Notes: a model not told the origin generated them from the sequence alone. A DNA stretch of 39,007 bases from Hyphomicrobiales bacterium (GCA_028285595.1 JANQOW010000149.1:1-39007), one strand, 5' to 3'; positions 7,449 through 16,160 are shown, counted from the stretch's first letter. Numbers and translations: made by a program.

Positions 7449-9107
7449 CTACCTCTGTGCGGTCTGCCAGTCCGGGTGGATCCAGGGTGTCTGGTTGGAC
7501 GGCGCGAGCGGGGTCTTGCCAAGAATATGGTCCGCCGCCTTCTCTCCGGTCATCAGGGACGGCGCGTTGAGGTTGCCATTGGGAATGAGCGGAAAGATGG
7601 AGCTGTCCGCCACCCGAAGCCCGTCCACACCGATCACCCGGCATTCCGGGTCCACCACCGCCATGGGATCGTCCTGAGAGCCCATTTTGCAGGTGCCCGA
7701 CGGGTGATACGCGCTTTCGGCATGCTCGCGGATAAAGGCCTCTATGGCCTCGTCCGACTGCACATCGTCCCCGGGCTGGATCTCGCGGCCCTTGTACTTC
7801 GCCATGGCCGGTTGTGAGAAGATCTCCCTCGTGAGCCGCACACAGTGGATGAAGTCTTCCATGTCTTGCGGATCGGCCAGGTAGTTGAAGAAGATCTCAG
7901 GGGCCTCCAACGGGTCAGGCGAAGTGACACGCACATGGCCGCGCGAGCGCATGCGCTGGGGTCCCACATGGGCCTGGAACCCATGGCCATCAGAGGCCTC
8001 TTTGCCATCGTAGCGGATGGCTGCCGGCAGGAAGTGATATTGGATATCGGGATACTCAACCCCGGCCCGCGAGCGGATAAACGCGCAGGTTTCAAAGTGA
8101 TTTGTCGCCCCCAGCCCTGATTTGAAAAGCAGCCATTGCAGGCCGATCAGTCCTTTGGAGACCAGCCCCAGGCTGCCGTTCAAGGACACCGGCTCGGTAC
8201 ATTCCACCTGGAGATAGACCTCCAAATGGTCCATCAGGTTCTCGCCCACACCGGGAAGATGGTGGAGCGTTTTGATGCCGGCAGCATTCAGGACCTCGCC
8301 ATTGCCAATGCCGGACTGCTGCAGTAACGCCGGTGAGTTTATGGCGCTGGCGGCCAGGATCACTTCGCGCTTCGCCTTGGCAACCAATGTTTCGCCGCCG
8401 CGCTCATACTCCACGCCCACGGCCCGCTTGCCTTCAAACACGACCCGTTTGGCCCGCGCCCGGGTGATCAGTTCCAGATTGCTGCGCGCCATGGCAGGCC
8501 GCAGGAAGGCATTGGCCGCCGACCAGCGCCGCCCGCCCCAAATGGTCATCTCCATGGGGCCGAAGCCCTCTTGCTGGGCGCCGTTATAGTCATCGGTGAT
8601 GGGGTAACCGGCTTGGCGGCCCGCCTCCACGAACGCGGTGTAAAGCGGGTTCTCCAGCTTGCCGCGCGTCACATGCAAGGGGCCATCCGAACCGCGCCAG
8701 CCCTCTTCCCCGCCATGGGAGGTTTCAAGGCGTTTGAAATAGGGCAGCACATGGCGGAAGCCCCAACCATCCGCACCCATCTCTTCCCAGGTGTCGAAGT
8801 CCTTGGCGTGGCCGCGCACATAGACCATGCCGTTGATGGAGGATGATCCCCCCATCACCTTGCCGCGCGGCACGGCCATCTCGCGCCCACCCATATGGGG
8901 CTCCGGTTTGGTGCGGTAGCCCCAATCGTAGGTGCTCATGTTCATCGGATAGGACAGAGCCGACGGCATCTGAATGAACGGGCCAATGTCCGTTCCGCCA
9001 TATTCCAGCACGAGAACGGAGTGCTGACCGTCTTCGCTCAGCCGGTTCGCCAGCACCGAGCCGGCGGACCCTGAGCCCACGATCACATAATCGAACGACC
9101 CGCTCAT
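7449..9107 (-). CDS. betA: Choline dehydrogenase (GMC oxidoreductase), BetA
   Basis: Oxidises choline to betaine aldehyde (and can carry on to glycine betaine) with FAD at the membrane. 552 residues, normal for BetA. The N-terminal FAD-binding loop is [16 protein letters not shown] (residues 8-23). The GMC signature follows in [22 protein letters not shown]. The C-terminal catalytic region has [11 protein letters not shown] with the active-site His and the GNLNAPS segment with the conserved Asn. Much of the sequence lines up from memory with E. coli BetA. Its ATG overlaps the betI stop by four bases (ATGA), so the two are co-expressed. No betB (betaine aldehyde dehydrogenase) is present in the window. 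Glycine betaine would serve as osmoprotectant or methyl source. Confidence 0.93.
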   Translation of the reverse strand: MSGSFDYVIVGSGSAGSVLANRLSEDGQHSVLVLEYGGTDIGPFIQMPSALSYPMNMSTYDWGYRTKPEPHMGGREMAVPRGKVMGGSSSINGMVYVRGHAKDFDTWEEMGADGWGFRHVLPYFKRLETSHGGEEGWRGSDGPLHVTRGKLENPLYTAFVEAGRQAGYPITDDYNGAQQEGFGPMEMTIWGGRRWSAANAFLRPAMARSNLELITRARAKRVVFEGKRAVGVEYERGGETLVAKAKREVILAASAINSPALLQQSGIGNGEVLNAAGIKTLHHLPGVGENLMDHLEVYLQVECTEPVSLNGSLGLVSKGLIGLQWLLFKSGLGATNHFETCAFIRSRAGVEYPDIQYHFLPAAIRYDGKEASDGHGFQAHVGPQRMRSRGHVRVTSPDPLEAPEIFFNYLADPQDMEDFIHCVRLTREIFSQPAMAKYKGREIQPGDDVQSDEAIEAFIREHAESAYHPSGTCKMGSQDDPMAVVDPECRVIGVDGLRVADSSIFPLIPNGNLNAPSLMTGEKAADHILGKTPLAPSNQTPWIHPDWQTAQR

Positions 9108-9697
9108 TGCCGCGCTCCGTGGTAGGCAATTTGCAGATCCACATAGGAGCTCAGCAGCCGGTGGGCATGATCGGGATCAGGCAGATCGCCCTTCAAGGCG
9201 AACTGCAGCCAGAGCCCATCAATCAGTGCGGCCGCCCCTTCAGCGGCAAGGCGCGCTTCGGCCATCGGCATCAGGGCTGCGAAACCATGGCGCAGGTTGC
9301 TCGCCAAGCGCGCGCCGTAGATGTTGAAGATGCGCCTCAGTTCCGGTGCGTTCAGGGCCGAACCATAGAGCGACAGCCAGGCAGTCATAACCTCCACACT
9401 GAACTGCTGTGGCGCAAAGCTCGCATCCACAACCGCCAAGACGCGCCCGCGCGGATCGTTCGCCGCGCGCAGCCGCTGCACCGTCTCCACACGCAGATCT
9501 TCCAGGAGCGAGCGCATGGTTTCAAAGATCAAATCGTTCTTATCGTCGAAATAGTGATGGATGATGCCCGTCGATACGCCTGCCTTGCGCGCGATCCGCG
9601 CCAGCGTGGCATCGGCCAGTCCATATTCGTGAATTGAGGAAATCGCGGCCGCGATCAATTGCTTGCGGCGCAACGGTTTCATTCCAACTTTCGGCAT
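9104..9697 (-). CDS. betI: Choline-responsive TetR-family repressor BetI
   Basis: 197 residues. The N-terminus [15 protein letters not shown] followed by [20 protein letters not shown] (about residues 30-50) is nearly the canonical BetI helix-turn-helix. The C-terminal [15 protein letters not shown] is also diagnostic. BetI represses bet genes and is released by choline. The gene is directly upstream of betA with ATGA coupling. The start ATG at 9697 has GGGAG about ten bases upstream. A palindrome at 9741-9766 upstream fits a BetI operator, implying autoregulation. Confidence 0.94.
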   Translation of the reverse strand: MPKVGMKPLRRKQLIAAAISSIHEYGLADATLARIARKAGVSTGIIHHYFDDKNDLIFETMRSLLEDLRVETVQRLRAANDPRGRVLAVVDASFAPQQFSVEVMTAWLSLYGSALNAPELRRIFNIYGARLASNLRHGFAALMPMAEARLAAEGAAALIDGLWLQFALKGDLPDPDHAHRLLSSYVDLQIAYHGARQ

Positions 9698-9708
9698 GCC
9701 AACTCATC

Positions 9709-9730
9709 TCCCAGCCCCGATGAGCTGGGA
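9709..9730 (-). other. Hairpin in the betI leader
   Basis: A perfect 7-bp stem TCCCAGC / GCTGGGA (9709-9715 and 9724-9730) with an 8-base loop lies between the presumed BetI operator and the betI start. There is no T-tract, so it is not a standard terminator. The role is unknown. Confidence 0.4.
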
Positions 9731-9740
9731 ACATACCCGG

Positions 9741-9766
9741 TTTTTAATTGGACGATCAATCAAAAA
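9741..9766. promoter_or_regulatory. betI: Probable BetI operator
   Basis: The inverted repeat TTTTTAATTG (9741-9750) and CATTG-type arm CAATCAAAAA (9757-9766) match in 9 of 10 positions when one is reverse-complemented, with spacer GACGAT. The core AATTGGACGATCAATC resembles BetI boxes as I remember them. It lies 44-69 bp upstream of betI and overlaps the stop codon of the DMT exporter gene. Confidence 0.7.
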
Positions 9767-10661
9767 CCGACGCTCTGAGCCTCGTTTGTCGCAATGCCAG
9801 AACCGCGTGGGTCACCACGCAGATGAGCACAATGGCCCCGCCGATCAGAGTGCTGGTCTCTGGAACCTCGCGCACAACGAGGAACGTCCAGATGGGTCCC
9901 ATCACCGTTTCGACCAAGGTCAGCAGGGTGACTTCTGCAGCGGGAATGTATCTGGAGGCCCAGGTGATGAAGGAAAAGCCGAGCCCCACCTGAACGATGC
10001 CCAAAAGCAGTGCGTAAACATAGTCCATGGGCGGAATGATCAGCGACGGTGCCATGAAAACGCTGAAACAGGCGGCAAAAAAGCCGCCGAGGCACGTGGC
10101 CGCCAGCATGTCCCGGTCGCGGGCCAAACGGCACAGAATGACGAAGACGGCAAAGGTAAGCACCGCTCCGAAGGCAAAGAGGTTGCCCAAAAGCCGGCCC
10201 GCCGACACCGCCCCGGTGAGCATGATCGCAACGCCCACAAGGGCGCCCAGCAGGATCAAAGCGGTTCTGAGCGAGAGCTTTTCTCCCAGCACCGGCCAGG
10301 CGATAGCCGCGGTGAACAGCGGACCCATGGAGATCACAAACACCGCATTGGCCACAGTAGTGTGGAGCAAAGCGAAAAGATAGAAGCAGAAGCCTGATCC
10401 AATGGTCACCGCCACGGCCAGGCCGATGGACGAGAAGGCATGCCTGATCGCGTCCATGGAGCGCCAGCCGTACTTCGCAACGATCAACAGCAGCAACGTG
10501 ACGGTGAAGGCGCCGGACCTGTATGTGAGGATCTGCCAGCCCTCCGCCTCTTCAATAAGCCGCACCAAGGGCCCGCCAAAACTGAGGCACAAACCGCCCA
10601 ACAACCCAAAGGCAATGCCCCGGGCCTGCCCGCCGGAGAGGCCAGAAGATGCAACTGACAT
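9756..10661 (-). CDS. EamA/DMT superfamily transporter
   Basis: 301 residues with about ten hydrophobic segments arranged as two EamA repeats (residues about 12-145 and 155-290), the usual architecture of drug/metabolite exporters. The repeat signatures are visible: an early GxxxSFGGPLVR helix, YRSGAFTVTLLLL, and ALLHTTVANAVFVISMGPLFTAAIAW near the end of the first half. The ATG at 10661 is preceded by AAGGGA. Direction and substrate cannot be inferred. It lies 63 bp downstream of the FAH gene and 58 bp upstream of betI on the same strand, so it could belong to either unit. Its last codons contain the BetI operator. Confidence 0.88.
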   Translation of the reverse strand: MSVASSGLSGGQARGIAFGLLGGLCLSFGGPLVRLIEEAEGWQILTYRSGAFTVTLLLLIVAKYGWRSMDAIRHAFSSIGLAVAVTIGSGFCFYLFALLHTTVANAVFVISMGPLFTAAIAWPVLGEKLSLRTALILLGALVGVAIMLTGAVSAGRLLGNLFAFGAVLTFAVFVILCRLARDRDMLAATCLGGFFAACFSVFMAPSLIIPPMDYVYALLLGIVQVGLGFSFITWASRYIPAAEVTLLTLVETVMGPIWTFLVVREVPETSTLIGGAIVLICVVTHAVLALRQTRLRASVFD

Positions 10662-10688
10662 GAAGTATCCCTTGTGCCCGCAGTGAAG

Positions 10689-10723
10689 GTCACAGTGACT
10701 GCCGTATCGCTTGGGCGCAAGCG
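10689..10723 (-). other. Hairpins just after the FAH stop codon
   Basis: Immediately beyond the FAH stop (minus strand) there is a 6-bp stem CGCTTG/CAAGCG (10708-10723, loop GGCG), followed by a palindrome GTCAC-A-GTGAC (10689-10699). No T-run follows. These could be RNA-processing or weak termination signals between FAH and the DMT gene. Confidence 0.4.
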
Positions 10724-10724
10724 T

Positions 10725-11612
10725 TTACTGCTCCGGCTCTCCCACCGTATTGCGCAGCGTCCCCACCCCTTCCAGGGTCACCTCCACCACATCGCCAGGC
10801 TTCATGGGCTGGGTTTTGCCGGGCGTCCCGGTGTAGATCACGTCTCCCGGTTCCAGAGTGATGTAGCGGGAAATGTAGCTCACCATGCGGCTCACCGAGT
10901 TCAGCATCTTGGACGTGCGCGCCTGCTGCACCACTTTGCCGTTCACTTTTGTCGTGAGTGCAAGATCATCATAGTTGAGCCCACGCACCACCCAGGGCCC
11001 AAGCGGCCCGAAGGTATCAGAGCCCTTGCCGCGGATAATGTTCAGAAGGTTGGTGCCAATGGAGCGCTCGGAGATATCGTTGCCGATGGTCACCCCGAAA
11101 ATATGGTCGGCCACGTCAGTTTCCGTGATGTTGCGGGCCCGCTCTGCGATCACCAGCACCATCTCGCCCTCATAGTGCAGCGCTTTGGACCCGGGGGGCG
11201 GTACGATCTTTTCGCCGGTGGCGATGATCGACGAGGGCAGCTTGGAGAACAGACCAATCTCTCCATCCTTCAAAGCCCGCGGATTGGGGTAGTTCAGAGC
11301 CACGGCGATCACCTTGGCCGGCTCCACCGGCGCCAGCAGCTTGGCGTCCTTCAATGGCACCACCTCGCCGGTGTACTTGGGATCTTCTCCGAAGAACGAG
11401 GTGTTCAGCAACCGCACCTGACCAAGGCTCAGGACACCATACCGCGCCTTACCTTCATGCAAGATGCGCACAAACTTGTTGAGTTCATCATCGCCGGTGT
11501 CGGCTGAAGCGGACACGGGCAGCAGTGCGCCAAGCAGCACGATAAGACCAAGCGCGAGCGCCTTATACGCCGAGATAGCGTTCCTGCAGCGTTTCATCGG
11601 CTTTGAGTTCAT
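10725..11612 (-). CDS. Fumarylacetoacetate hydrolase (FAH) family protein with a Sec signal peptide
   Basis: FAH-family enzymes cleave or hydrate diketo or oxo acids at the end of aromatic degradation routes. 295 residues. The core starts at ELNKFVRILHEGKARYGVL, where cytosolic relatives usually begin. The divalent-metal ligands are in HYEGEMVLVI (two Glu) and GNDISERS (Asp). Unusually, about 37 extra residues precede the core: a basic n-region (MNSKPMKRCRNAISAYK), a hydrophobic stretch (ALALGLIVLLGALLPV) and an SASA-D cleavage-like site, a standard signal peptide. The n-region is encoded in DNA overlapping the last 50 bases of livF in another frame. GGAACGTCGG before the ATG at 11612 could serve as ribosome-binding site. 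A GTG after the hydrophobic stretch could yield a cytosolic form but has no visible ribosome-binding site. Confidence 0.88.
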   Translation of the reverse strand: MNSKPMKRCRNAISAYKALALGLIVLLGALLPVSASADTGDDELNKFVRILHEGKARYGVLSLGQVRLLNTSFFGEDPKYTGEVVPLKDAKLLAPVEPAKVIAVALNYPNPRALKDGEIGLFSKLPSSIIATGEKIVPPPGSKALHYEGEMVLVIAERARNITETDVADHIFGVTIGNDISERSIGTNLLNIIRGKGSDTFGPLGPWVVRGLNYDDLALTTKVNGKVVQQARTSKMLNSVSRMVSYISRYITLEPGDVIYTGTPGKTQPMKPGDVVEVTLEGVGTLRNTVGEPEQ

Positions 11613-12264
11613 CCGACGTTCCAGACCACACCACTTTGCCCTTCTCTATAACATAGTGACGGTCGGCTAGCCGGATTAAATCGGCGATGTTCTTGTCCAC
11701 CACAAGAATGGAGAGGCCGTCATCCTTGATGCGTTGCAGACACTCCCAGATCTCATCGCGGATCAGTGGAGCAAGCCCTTCGGTCGCCTCATCCAGAATG
11801 AGCAGCTTCGGATTGGTCATCAGTGCCCGGCCGATGGCCAGCATCTGCTGCTCACCGCCCGAGAGCAGATTACCCATGGAGGTGGCCCTGTTCTTCAGCG
11901 CCGGAAACATCTGGTAAATGCGCTCCAACGTCCATGGACTGGCATCGCCTTGCCGGTTGGCGGCGGTGGCCACCAGGTTCTCGCGCACCGAGAGATTGGG
12001 AAAGATCTGCCGGCCCTCCGGCACCAGGCCAAGACCGGCCTGGGCTATCTTGAAGGCCTTGGCGCCGCCGATCTCAGAGCCGTCAAACACCACCGAACCG
12101 GCCTTCGGGGTCACGATGCCCATAATGGAATTGATGGTGGTGGTCTTGCCCATGCCGTTGCGGCCCAGCACGGTCACCACCTCGCCGGCATTCACCTGCA
12201 GCTCGATGCCGAACAGCACCTGCGAGGCCCCATAAGCGCTTTCCAGGGCAGACACCTTGAGCAT
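11563..12264 (-). CDS. livF: Branched-chain-amino-acid-type ABC transporter ATPase LivF
   Basis: 233 residues, the normal LivF length. Walker A is GRNGMGKTT (about residues 33-41), the signature LSGGEQQMLAIGRAL, and Walker B LLILDEATEGLAP. The C-terminus ETLQERYLGV is typical of LivF. It is the second ATPase of an importer with livG, livM and livH immediately upstream. Its ATG overlaps the livG stop (TGATG). In this family similar transporters carry amino acids, amides, urea or aromatic acids. The neighbouring monooxygenase, thioesterase and FAH genes make a non-amino-acid substrate plausible. Confidence 0.93.
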   Translation of the reverse strand: MLKVSALESAYGASQVLFGIELQVNAGEVVTVLGRNGMGKTTTINSIMGIVTPKAGSVVFDGSEIGGAKAFKIAQAGLGLVPEGRQIFPNLSVRENLVATAANRQGDASPWTLERIYQMFPALKNRATSMGNLLSGGEQQMLAIGRALMTNPKLLILDEATEGLAPLIRDEIWECLQRIKDDGLSILVVDKNIADLIRLADRHYVIEKGKVVWSGTSDELKADETLQERYLGV

Positions 12265-13010
12265 CAGGCGGCCTCCCCGAGATAGGCCTGGCGCACCTCT
12301 TCGTTGCCGCGAATCTCTGCCGGTGAACCGGTGGCGATCAAGCGGCCATAGACCATGACGGAGATCCGGTCTGCCAGGGCAAAAACCGCGTCCATGTCAT
12401 GCTCCACCAGCAACATGGTGATGCCCTCCAAGCCCTTAAGGGTTTGCACCATGCGGCCGGATTCTTCAGGCCCCATACCCGCCATGGGCTCATCCAGCAA
12501 CATCAATTGCGGTCCGGTCGCCAAGGCCATGGCGATCTCCAACTGGCGCCGCTCCCCGTGGGACATTTCGGAGGCCAGCCCGTTCGCTCGGTCTTGCAGG
12601 CCGACCTTCTCCAGCATCTCCAGGGCCGGACCTCGCAACGCCGCGTCCTGGCGGGCCGGGCGCCAGAACCGAAACGAGTGGCCGGAATGGGCCTGGACGG
12701 CCAGCGCCACATTGTCGAGCACACTGAGCCCCATAAACACCGAAGTGATCTGAAACGAGCGCGCCAGACCAAGATGCGACCGGCGCTGGGCCGTGAGCCG
12801 GGTAATGTCTTTGCCGTTAAACAGGATCGCACCGTCATCGGGGGGCAGCATGCCGGACAGTTGGGCAATCAGGGTGGTCTTCCCCGCACCGTTTGGCCCG
12901 ATCACCGCGTGGCACTCGCCCTCTTCCACCTGAAGCGACACATGATCGGTGGCCGTGACGCCGCCGAAGCTCTTCTGCAGATCCTGGGTTTCGAGCATGA
13001 TGCCTGCCAT
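12264..13010 (-). CDS. livG: Branched-chain-amino-acid-type ABC transporter ATPase LivG
   Basis: About 248 residues from the ATG at 13010, one base past the livM stop and preceded by a GGGG-rich ribosome-binding site. An upstream ATG at 13031 would add seven residues and overlap livM. Walker A is GPNGAGKTT, signature MSHGERRQLEIAMAL, Walker B LMLLDEPMAGMGPEE with the LivG-type MAGM. The C-terminal NEEVRQAYLGEAA is usual. It pairs with LivF. Confidence 0.93.
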   Translation of the reverse strand: MAGIMLETQDLQKSFGGVTATDHVSLQVEEGECHAVIGPNGAGKTTLIAQLSGMLPPDDGAILFNGKDITRLTAQRRSHLGLARSFQITSVFMGLSVLDNVALAVQAHSGHSFRFWRPARQDAALRGPALEMLEKVGLQDRANGLASEMSHGERRQLEIAMALATGPQLMLLDEPMAGMGPEESGRMVQTLKGLEGITMLLVEHDMDAVFALADRISVMVYGRLIATGSPAEIRGNEEVRQAYLGEAA

Positions 13011-13011
13011 G

Positions 13012-14013
13012 TCAGCGCCCCAACCGGTCAAGCAAACCCGACACGCCGCCCTTCACGAACAACACGATCAGGATGAGCATGATGCCGAACGGCAAATGCC
13101 AGTGCACGGTGAAGGACGAGAGGAGCTGCTCCAGCAGAAGGAAGATCGCCGCCCCGATCACGGGCCCGAACACCGAACTGGCCCCGCCCAGGATGACCAT
13201 GAACATCAGCTCGCCGGAGGCCGCCCAGTCCATCATTTCAGGTGATATGAAACTGGTGAAGTTGCCCAGCAAGGCGCCGGCGTAGCCGCAAATGGCGCCG
13301 GCAATGACAAACGCGGCCAGGCGGTAGATATAGGTGCTGTAGCCAAGCGAGCGCATCCGGTCTTCGTTGCCCTTGGCGCCTTGGATCACCATGCCAAAGC
13401 GCGAATTGACAATGCGGTGCACCAGATAGAGCACGGCGAGCAACGAGCCATAGCACAGGAAGTAAAAGGCCAGCGGATTGCCGGTGTCGATACCGGGCAG
13501 TTCAGAGCGGCTGGTGATCACCAGACCATCATCGGCGCCATACTGCTCCAAAGAGACGAACAGGTAGAACACCATCTGCCCGAAGGCCATGGTGATCATG
13601 ATGAAATAGACCCCCTTTGTGCGCAGGCAAATTGCCCCCACAATCAGCGCGAACAAAGCCGAGATGGCCACGGCCAGCGCAATATGGAAGAACCCATTGT
13701 TGCTGGCGATCATCTCAAACTCGCCGAACAGCGCATGGTAGGTGGGGATGCCCACGCAATAGGCGCCAATCCCCAGATAGGCTGCATGGCCGAACGACAC
13801 CATGCCCCCAAACCCCAAGATAAGATTGAGGCTCACCGCAGCTATGGAGAGCACCACAAGCCGCGTGGCAATGTCGAGCCAGAAGGCGTTTCCGGCCGCA
13901 TAGATAATCACGGGGACCACAGCCAGCGCCACCAGCGAGGCCAGCATGAAGCCATTGGTCACGGAAATCCTGGACAGCCTGCCGGCCGGGCCCGTTGCAC
14001 TCACCTCCGCCAT
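13012..14013 (-). CDS. livM: Branched-chain-amino-acid-type ABC transporter permease LivM
   Basis: 333 residues with about nine or ten hydrophobic segments. LivM signatures are present: LNLILGFGGMVSFGHAAYLGIGAY (about residues 60-85), the RIVNSRFGMVIQGAKGNEDRMRSLGY cytoplasmic coupling loop, and GGASSVFGPVIGAAIFLLLEQ near the C-terminus. The start is one base after the livH stop. It forms the heterodimeric membrane channel with LivH. Confidence 0.93.
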   Translation of the reverse strand: MAEVSATGPAGRLSRISVTNGFMLASLVALAVVPVIIYAAGNAFWLDIATRLVVLSIAAVSLNLILGFGGMVSFGHAAYLGIGAYCVGIPTYHALFGEFEMIASNNGFFHIALAVAISALFALIVGAICLRTKGVYFIMITMAFGQMVFYLFVSLEQYGADDGLVITSRSELPGIDTGNPLAFYFLCYGSLLAVLYLVHRIVNSRFGMVIQGAKGNEDRMRSLGYSTYIYRLAAFVIAGAICGYAGALLGNFTSFISPEMMDWAASGELMFMVILGGASSVFGPVIGAAIFLLLEQLLSSFTVHWHLPFGIMLILIVLFVKGGVSGLLDRLGR

Positions 14014-14014
14014 C

Positions 14015-14938
14015 TCAGCGCACCTTCGGTGGGAAGAGGCCCTGAGGCCGGATGGCCAGAATGACCGCCATCAGGATATAGATCAGCATGGCCGAAACCG
14101 CAGGCGCAGAGGTTTCCGCAGCCTCCGTGGACATGACCAGCTTGAACAGATCATCCAGGAACGAGCGCCCCATGGTGTCGATCAGCCCGATCATCAGCGC
14201 GGCAATGAACGCCCCTTTCATGGAGCCGATACCGCCCACAATGATCACCACAAAGGCGGTGATGATGATCTCGTTGCCCATGCCGATGGAGGCTTCGGTG
14301 ATGGGGGCGATGAGCATGCCCGCCAGTCCGGCCAGCACCGCGCCCAACGCAAAGACCGCGGTGAAGAGGGTTTGAATGTCGATCCCGAGCGCGCCGACCA
14401 TGGTGCGGTTGGAGGCACCAGCGCGGATCAGCATCCCAAGCCGGGTGTGGTTCACCAGCCAGTAGAGCCCGCCGGCCACAACCAGCCCCCCTAAGATGAT
14501 CACCAGCCGGAATGTGGGAAACACAATGTCCCCCGGCAAGGTGACCTGGCCGTCGAGCCAGGACGGCAGTGGTACGGAGATGCCTTCCGGGCCCCAGACG
14601 AGCTGGGTCAGCGTGTCGAAGCACAAGATGAGGCCGAACGTGGCCAGCACATGGTCCAGATGGTCCCGGGCATAAAGGTGCCGGATCACCACAAGTTCCA
14701 CCGCAAGCCCGACCAGAGCTGTACACGGAATGGCCAGCAACAGGCCCCAGACGAACGATCCGGTCCAGAACGTCAAAGAGGCGCAGAAAAAGGCGCCGAT
14801 CATGTAGAGGCTGCCATGGGCCAGATTGACGAAGTCCATGATGCCGAAGGTGAGCGTCAGGCCCGAGGCGAGCAGAAACAATAGCACGCCAAGCTGCATA
14901 CCGTTCAGAAACTGGATTAAGACCAGTGATGCATCCAT
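14015..14938 (-). CDS. livH: Branched-chain-amino-acid-type ABC transporter permease LivH
   Basis: 307 residues, first gene of the livHMGF-FAH unit. The N-terminal FLNGMQLGVLLFLLASGLTLTFGIMDFVNLAHG motif is diagnostic of LivH. TRLGMLIRAGASNRTMVGALGI is the coupling loop, and GGIGSMKGAFIAALMIGLIDTMG the C-terminal signature. The ATG at 14938 has only a distant AGGGG. The gene is divergent from a thioesterase gene across about 255 bp. The binding protein is not adjacent; the likely partner lies at 17637-18830 on the same strand. Confidence 0.93.
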   Translation of the reverse strand: MDASLVLIQFLNGMQLGVLLFLLASGLTLTFGIMDFVNLAHGSLYMIGAFFCASLTFWTGSFVWGLLLAIPCTALVGLAVELVVIRHLYARDHLDHVLATFGLILCFDTLTQLVWGPEGISVPLPSWLDGQVTLPGDIVFPTFRLVIILGGLVVAGGLYWLVNHTRLGMLIRAGASNRTMVGALGIDIQTLFTAVFALGAVLAGLAGMLIAPITEASIGMGNEIIITAFVVIIVGGIGSMKGAFIAALMIGLIDTMGRSFLDDLFKLVMSTEAAETSAPAVSAMLIYILMAVILAIRPQGLFPPKVR

Positions 14939-15194
14939 GCCAATCAGACGCCCCTAAGCCACCGCCCCGGTGCCCGGCTGTTCCCTCCATTGGAACAGGG
15001 GGTTTAGCATGGTTTTTCTCACCTGAGAACCGCTCCCGCACCGCCGAAATGCGCTCTCCACGCACTTGTGAAAACCAGCGGGATTTTGGCCTATGAGCGC
15101 GGATCATTGCGATCTTCACCGCAGCCTCCCTCGACACTGAAGATGAATTGCGGCATATGCGCTTATGCCGTCGTCTAACAGGAGCAAAAAGGCT
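14939..15194. promoter_or_regulatory. Divergent control region of livH and the thioesterase gene, with two inverted repeats
   Basis: No gene. Two clean inverted repeats are present: CTGTTCC/GGAACAG (14978-14984 and 14992-14998, spacer 7) near livH, and CGGCATA/TATGCCG (15151-15157 and 15164-15170, spacer TGCGCT) just upstream of the thioesterase ribosome-binding site. The second is a 20-bp element of the size expected for a dimeric regulator. The cognate regulator is not encoded in the window. Confidence 0.55.
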
Positions 15195-15617
15195 TTGAGC
15201 ACCGCGATCACACATGTGCGACAGATTGAGGTGGGCTGGGGCGATTGTGACCCGGCGGGCATTGTCTTTTATCCCAACTTCTACCGCTGGTTCGATGCCT
15301 GCAGCCATGCGCTTTTAACCTCTCGGGGCATGAGCCACCGCACGCTGAACGAACGCTTCGGCATTATCGGGTGCGGCCTGATCGACACAGGCGCCCATTT
15401 CACCTCGCCTGCGCGCTTCGATGATGTGCTGGAGGCGGAAAGCCGCATTGGCAAGCTCACCAACCGCACCTTCACCGTTGAGCACGTGTTCCGGCGCGGA
15501 ACCGTTCAGATCTGCACCGGCCTTGAGGTGCGCGGGTGTTTTGTTGCGGACGACAGCATATCCGGCGGCATCAAGGCCATCGCCCTGCCCGACGAACTGA
15601 GGGCCGCCCTGCAGTAA
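15195..15617 (+). CDS. 4-hydroxybenzoyl-CoA-thioesterase-like hot-dog thioesterase
   Basis: Hydrolyses an acyl- or aroyl-CoA thioester. About 140 residues. The N-terminal active-site motif GWGDCDPAGIVFYPNFYRWFD is the 4HBT signature with the catalytic Asp. The TTG at 15195 is chosen as start because AGGAG (15180-15184) is ten bases upstream. The in-frame ATG at 15165 falls inside an inverted repeat (15151-15170) and lacks a ribosome-binding site. The next gene, 70 bp downstream on the same strand, is a cupin. Across the control region lies livH. The context of a flavin monooxygenase and an FAH hydrolase suggests an aromatic-CoA route, but the true substrate is not known. Confidence 0.88.
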   Translation: MSTAITHVRQIEVGWGDCDPAGIVFYPNFYRWFDACSHALLTSRGMSHRTLNERFGIIGCGLIDTGAHFTSPARFDDVLEAESRIGKLTNRTFTVEHVFRRGTVQICTGLEVRGCFVADDSISGGIKAIALPDELRAALQ

Positions 15618-15686
15618 GATGCTTGCCAGCCCGGGCCACGCTTGCCAAGATAGCGAAAACCCAAGACCTTTAGGGAGGAACAATCC

Positions 15687-16136
15687 ATGCAAGAGATGAC
15701 AGCCGGCGTAACCCCATCAGGCGAAGGCATTGAGGGGATTTCCTGGAACATTCTCGGCCAGACCTATGTGCCCATGCAGCTCACTGAAAGCTCCTTTTCC
15801 TGGCACGCCACCTTTCCTCCCGGAACCTTCGTGCCGCCGCATATTCACCCTGATCAGGATGAGTTCATCTACATGCTGAACGGCCGGTTCGACCTCTTTC
15901 TGGATGGCGCGGACGCTTCGGCCACCAATGGCGATCTGATCCGCCTGCCACGGGGCATTGCCCACGGCATCTTCAACAAGTCCGACCATGACGTTGAGTG
16001 CATCTTCTGGGTCTCGCCCACGCAGAAACTGTGGGATCTGTTCCACAAGATCCACAATGTGCCCGACCCGGGCGAAGTGGTGCGCTTGGCGGCCGAGCAC
16101 AATGTGAACTTCCTGCCGCCGCCTGAAGAGGGGTAG
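15687..16136 (+). CDS. Small single-domain cupin protein
   Basis: 149 residues with one conserved beta-barrel cupin. Motif 1 is PPHIHPDQDEFIYMLNG (about residues 51-67), holding two His and a Glu that normally bind the metal. Motif 2 is IRLPRGIAHGIFN (about 90-102) with the third His. The ribosome-binding site AGGGAGGAACA is strong and well placed before the ATG at 15687. It is too short to be gentisate dioxygenase, which has two cupin domains. It could be a small ring-cleaving dioxygenase, an isomerase or a ligand-binding protein. It is probably co-transcribed with the thioesterase. Confidence 0.88.
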   Translation: MQEMTAGVTPSGEGIEGISWNILGQTYVPMQLTESSFSWHATFPPGTFVPPHIHPDQDEFIYMLNGRFDLFLDGADASATNGDLIRLPRGIAHGIFNKSDHDVECIFWVSPTQKLWDLFHKIHNVPDPGEVVRLAAEHNVNFLPPPEEG

Positions 16137-16160
16137 GCAGCTCCAAGTAATCACCGTCTT

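Noticed and set aside
14151..15308. 385-codon minus-strand frame over livH and its upstream region
   Set aside because: It overlaps livH in another frame on the same strand and reads as His/Arg/Gly-rich low-sense sequence, whereas livH has all family motifs.
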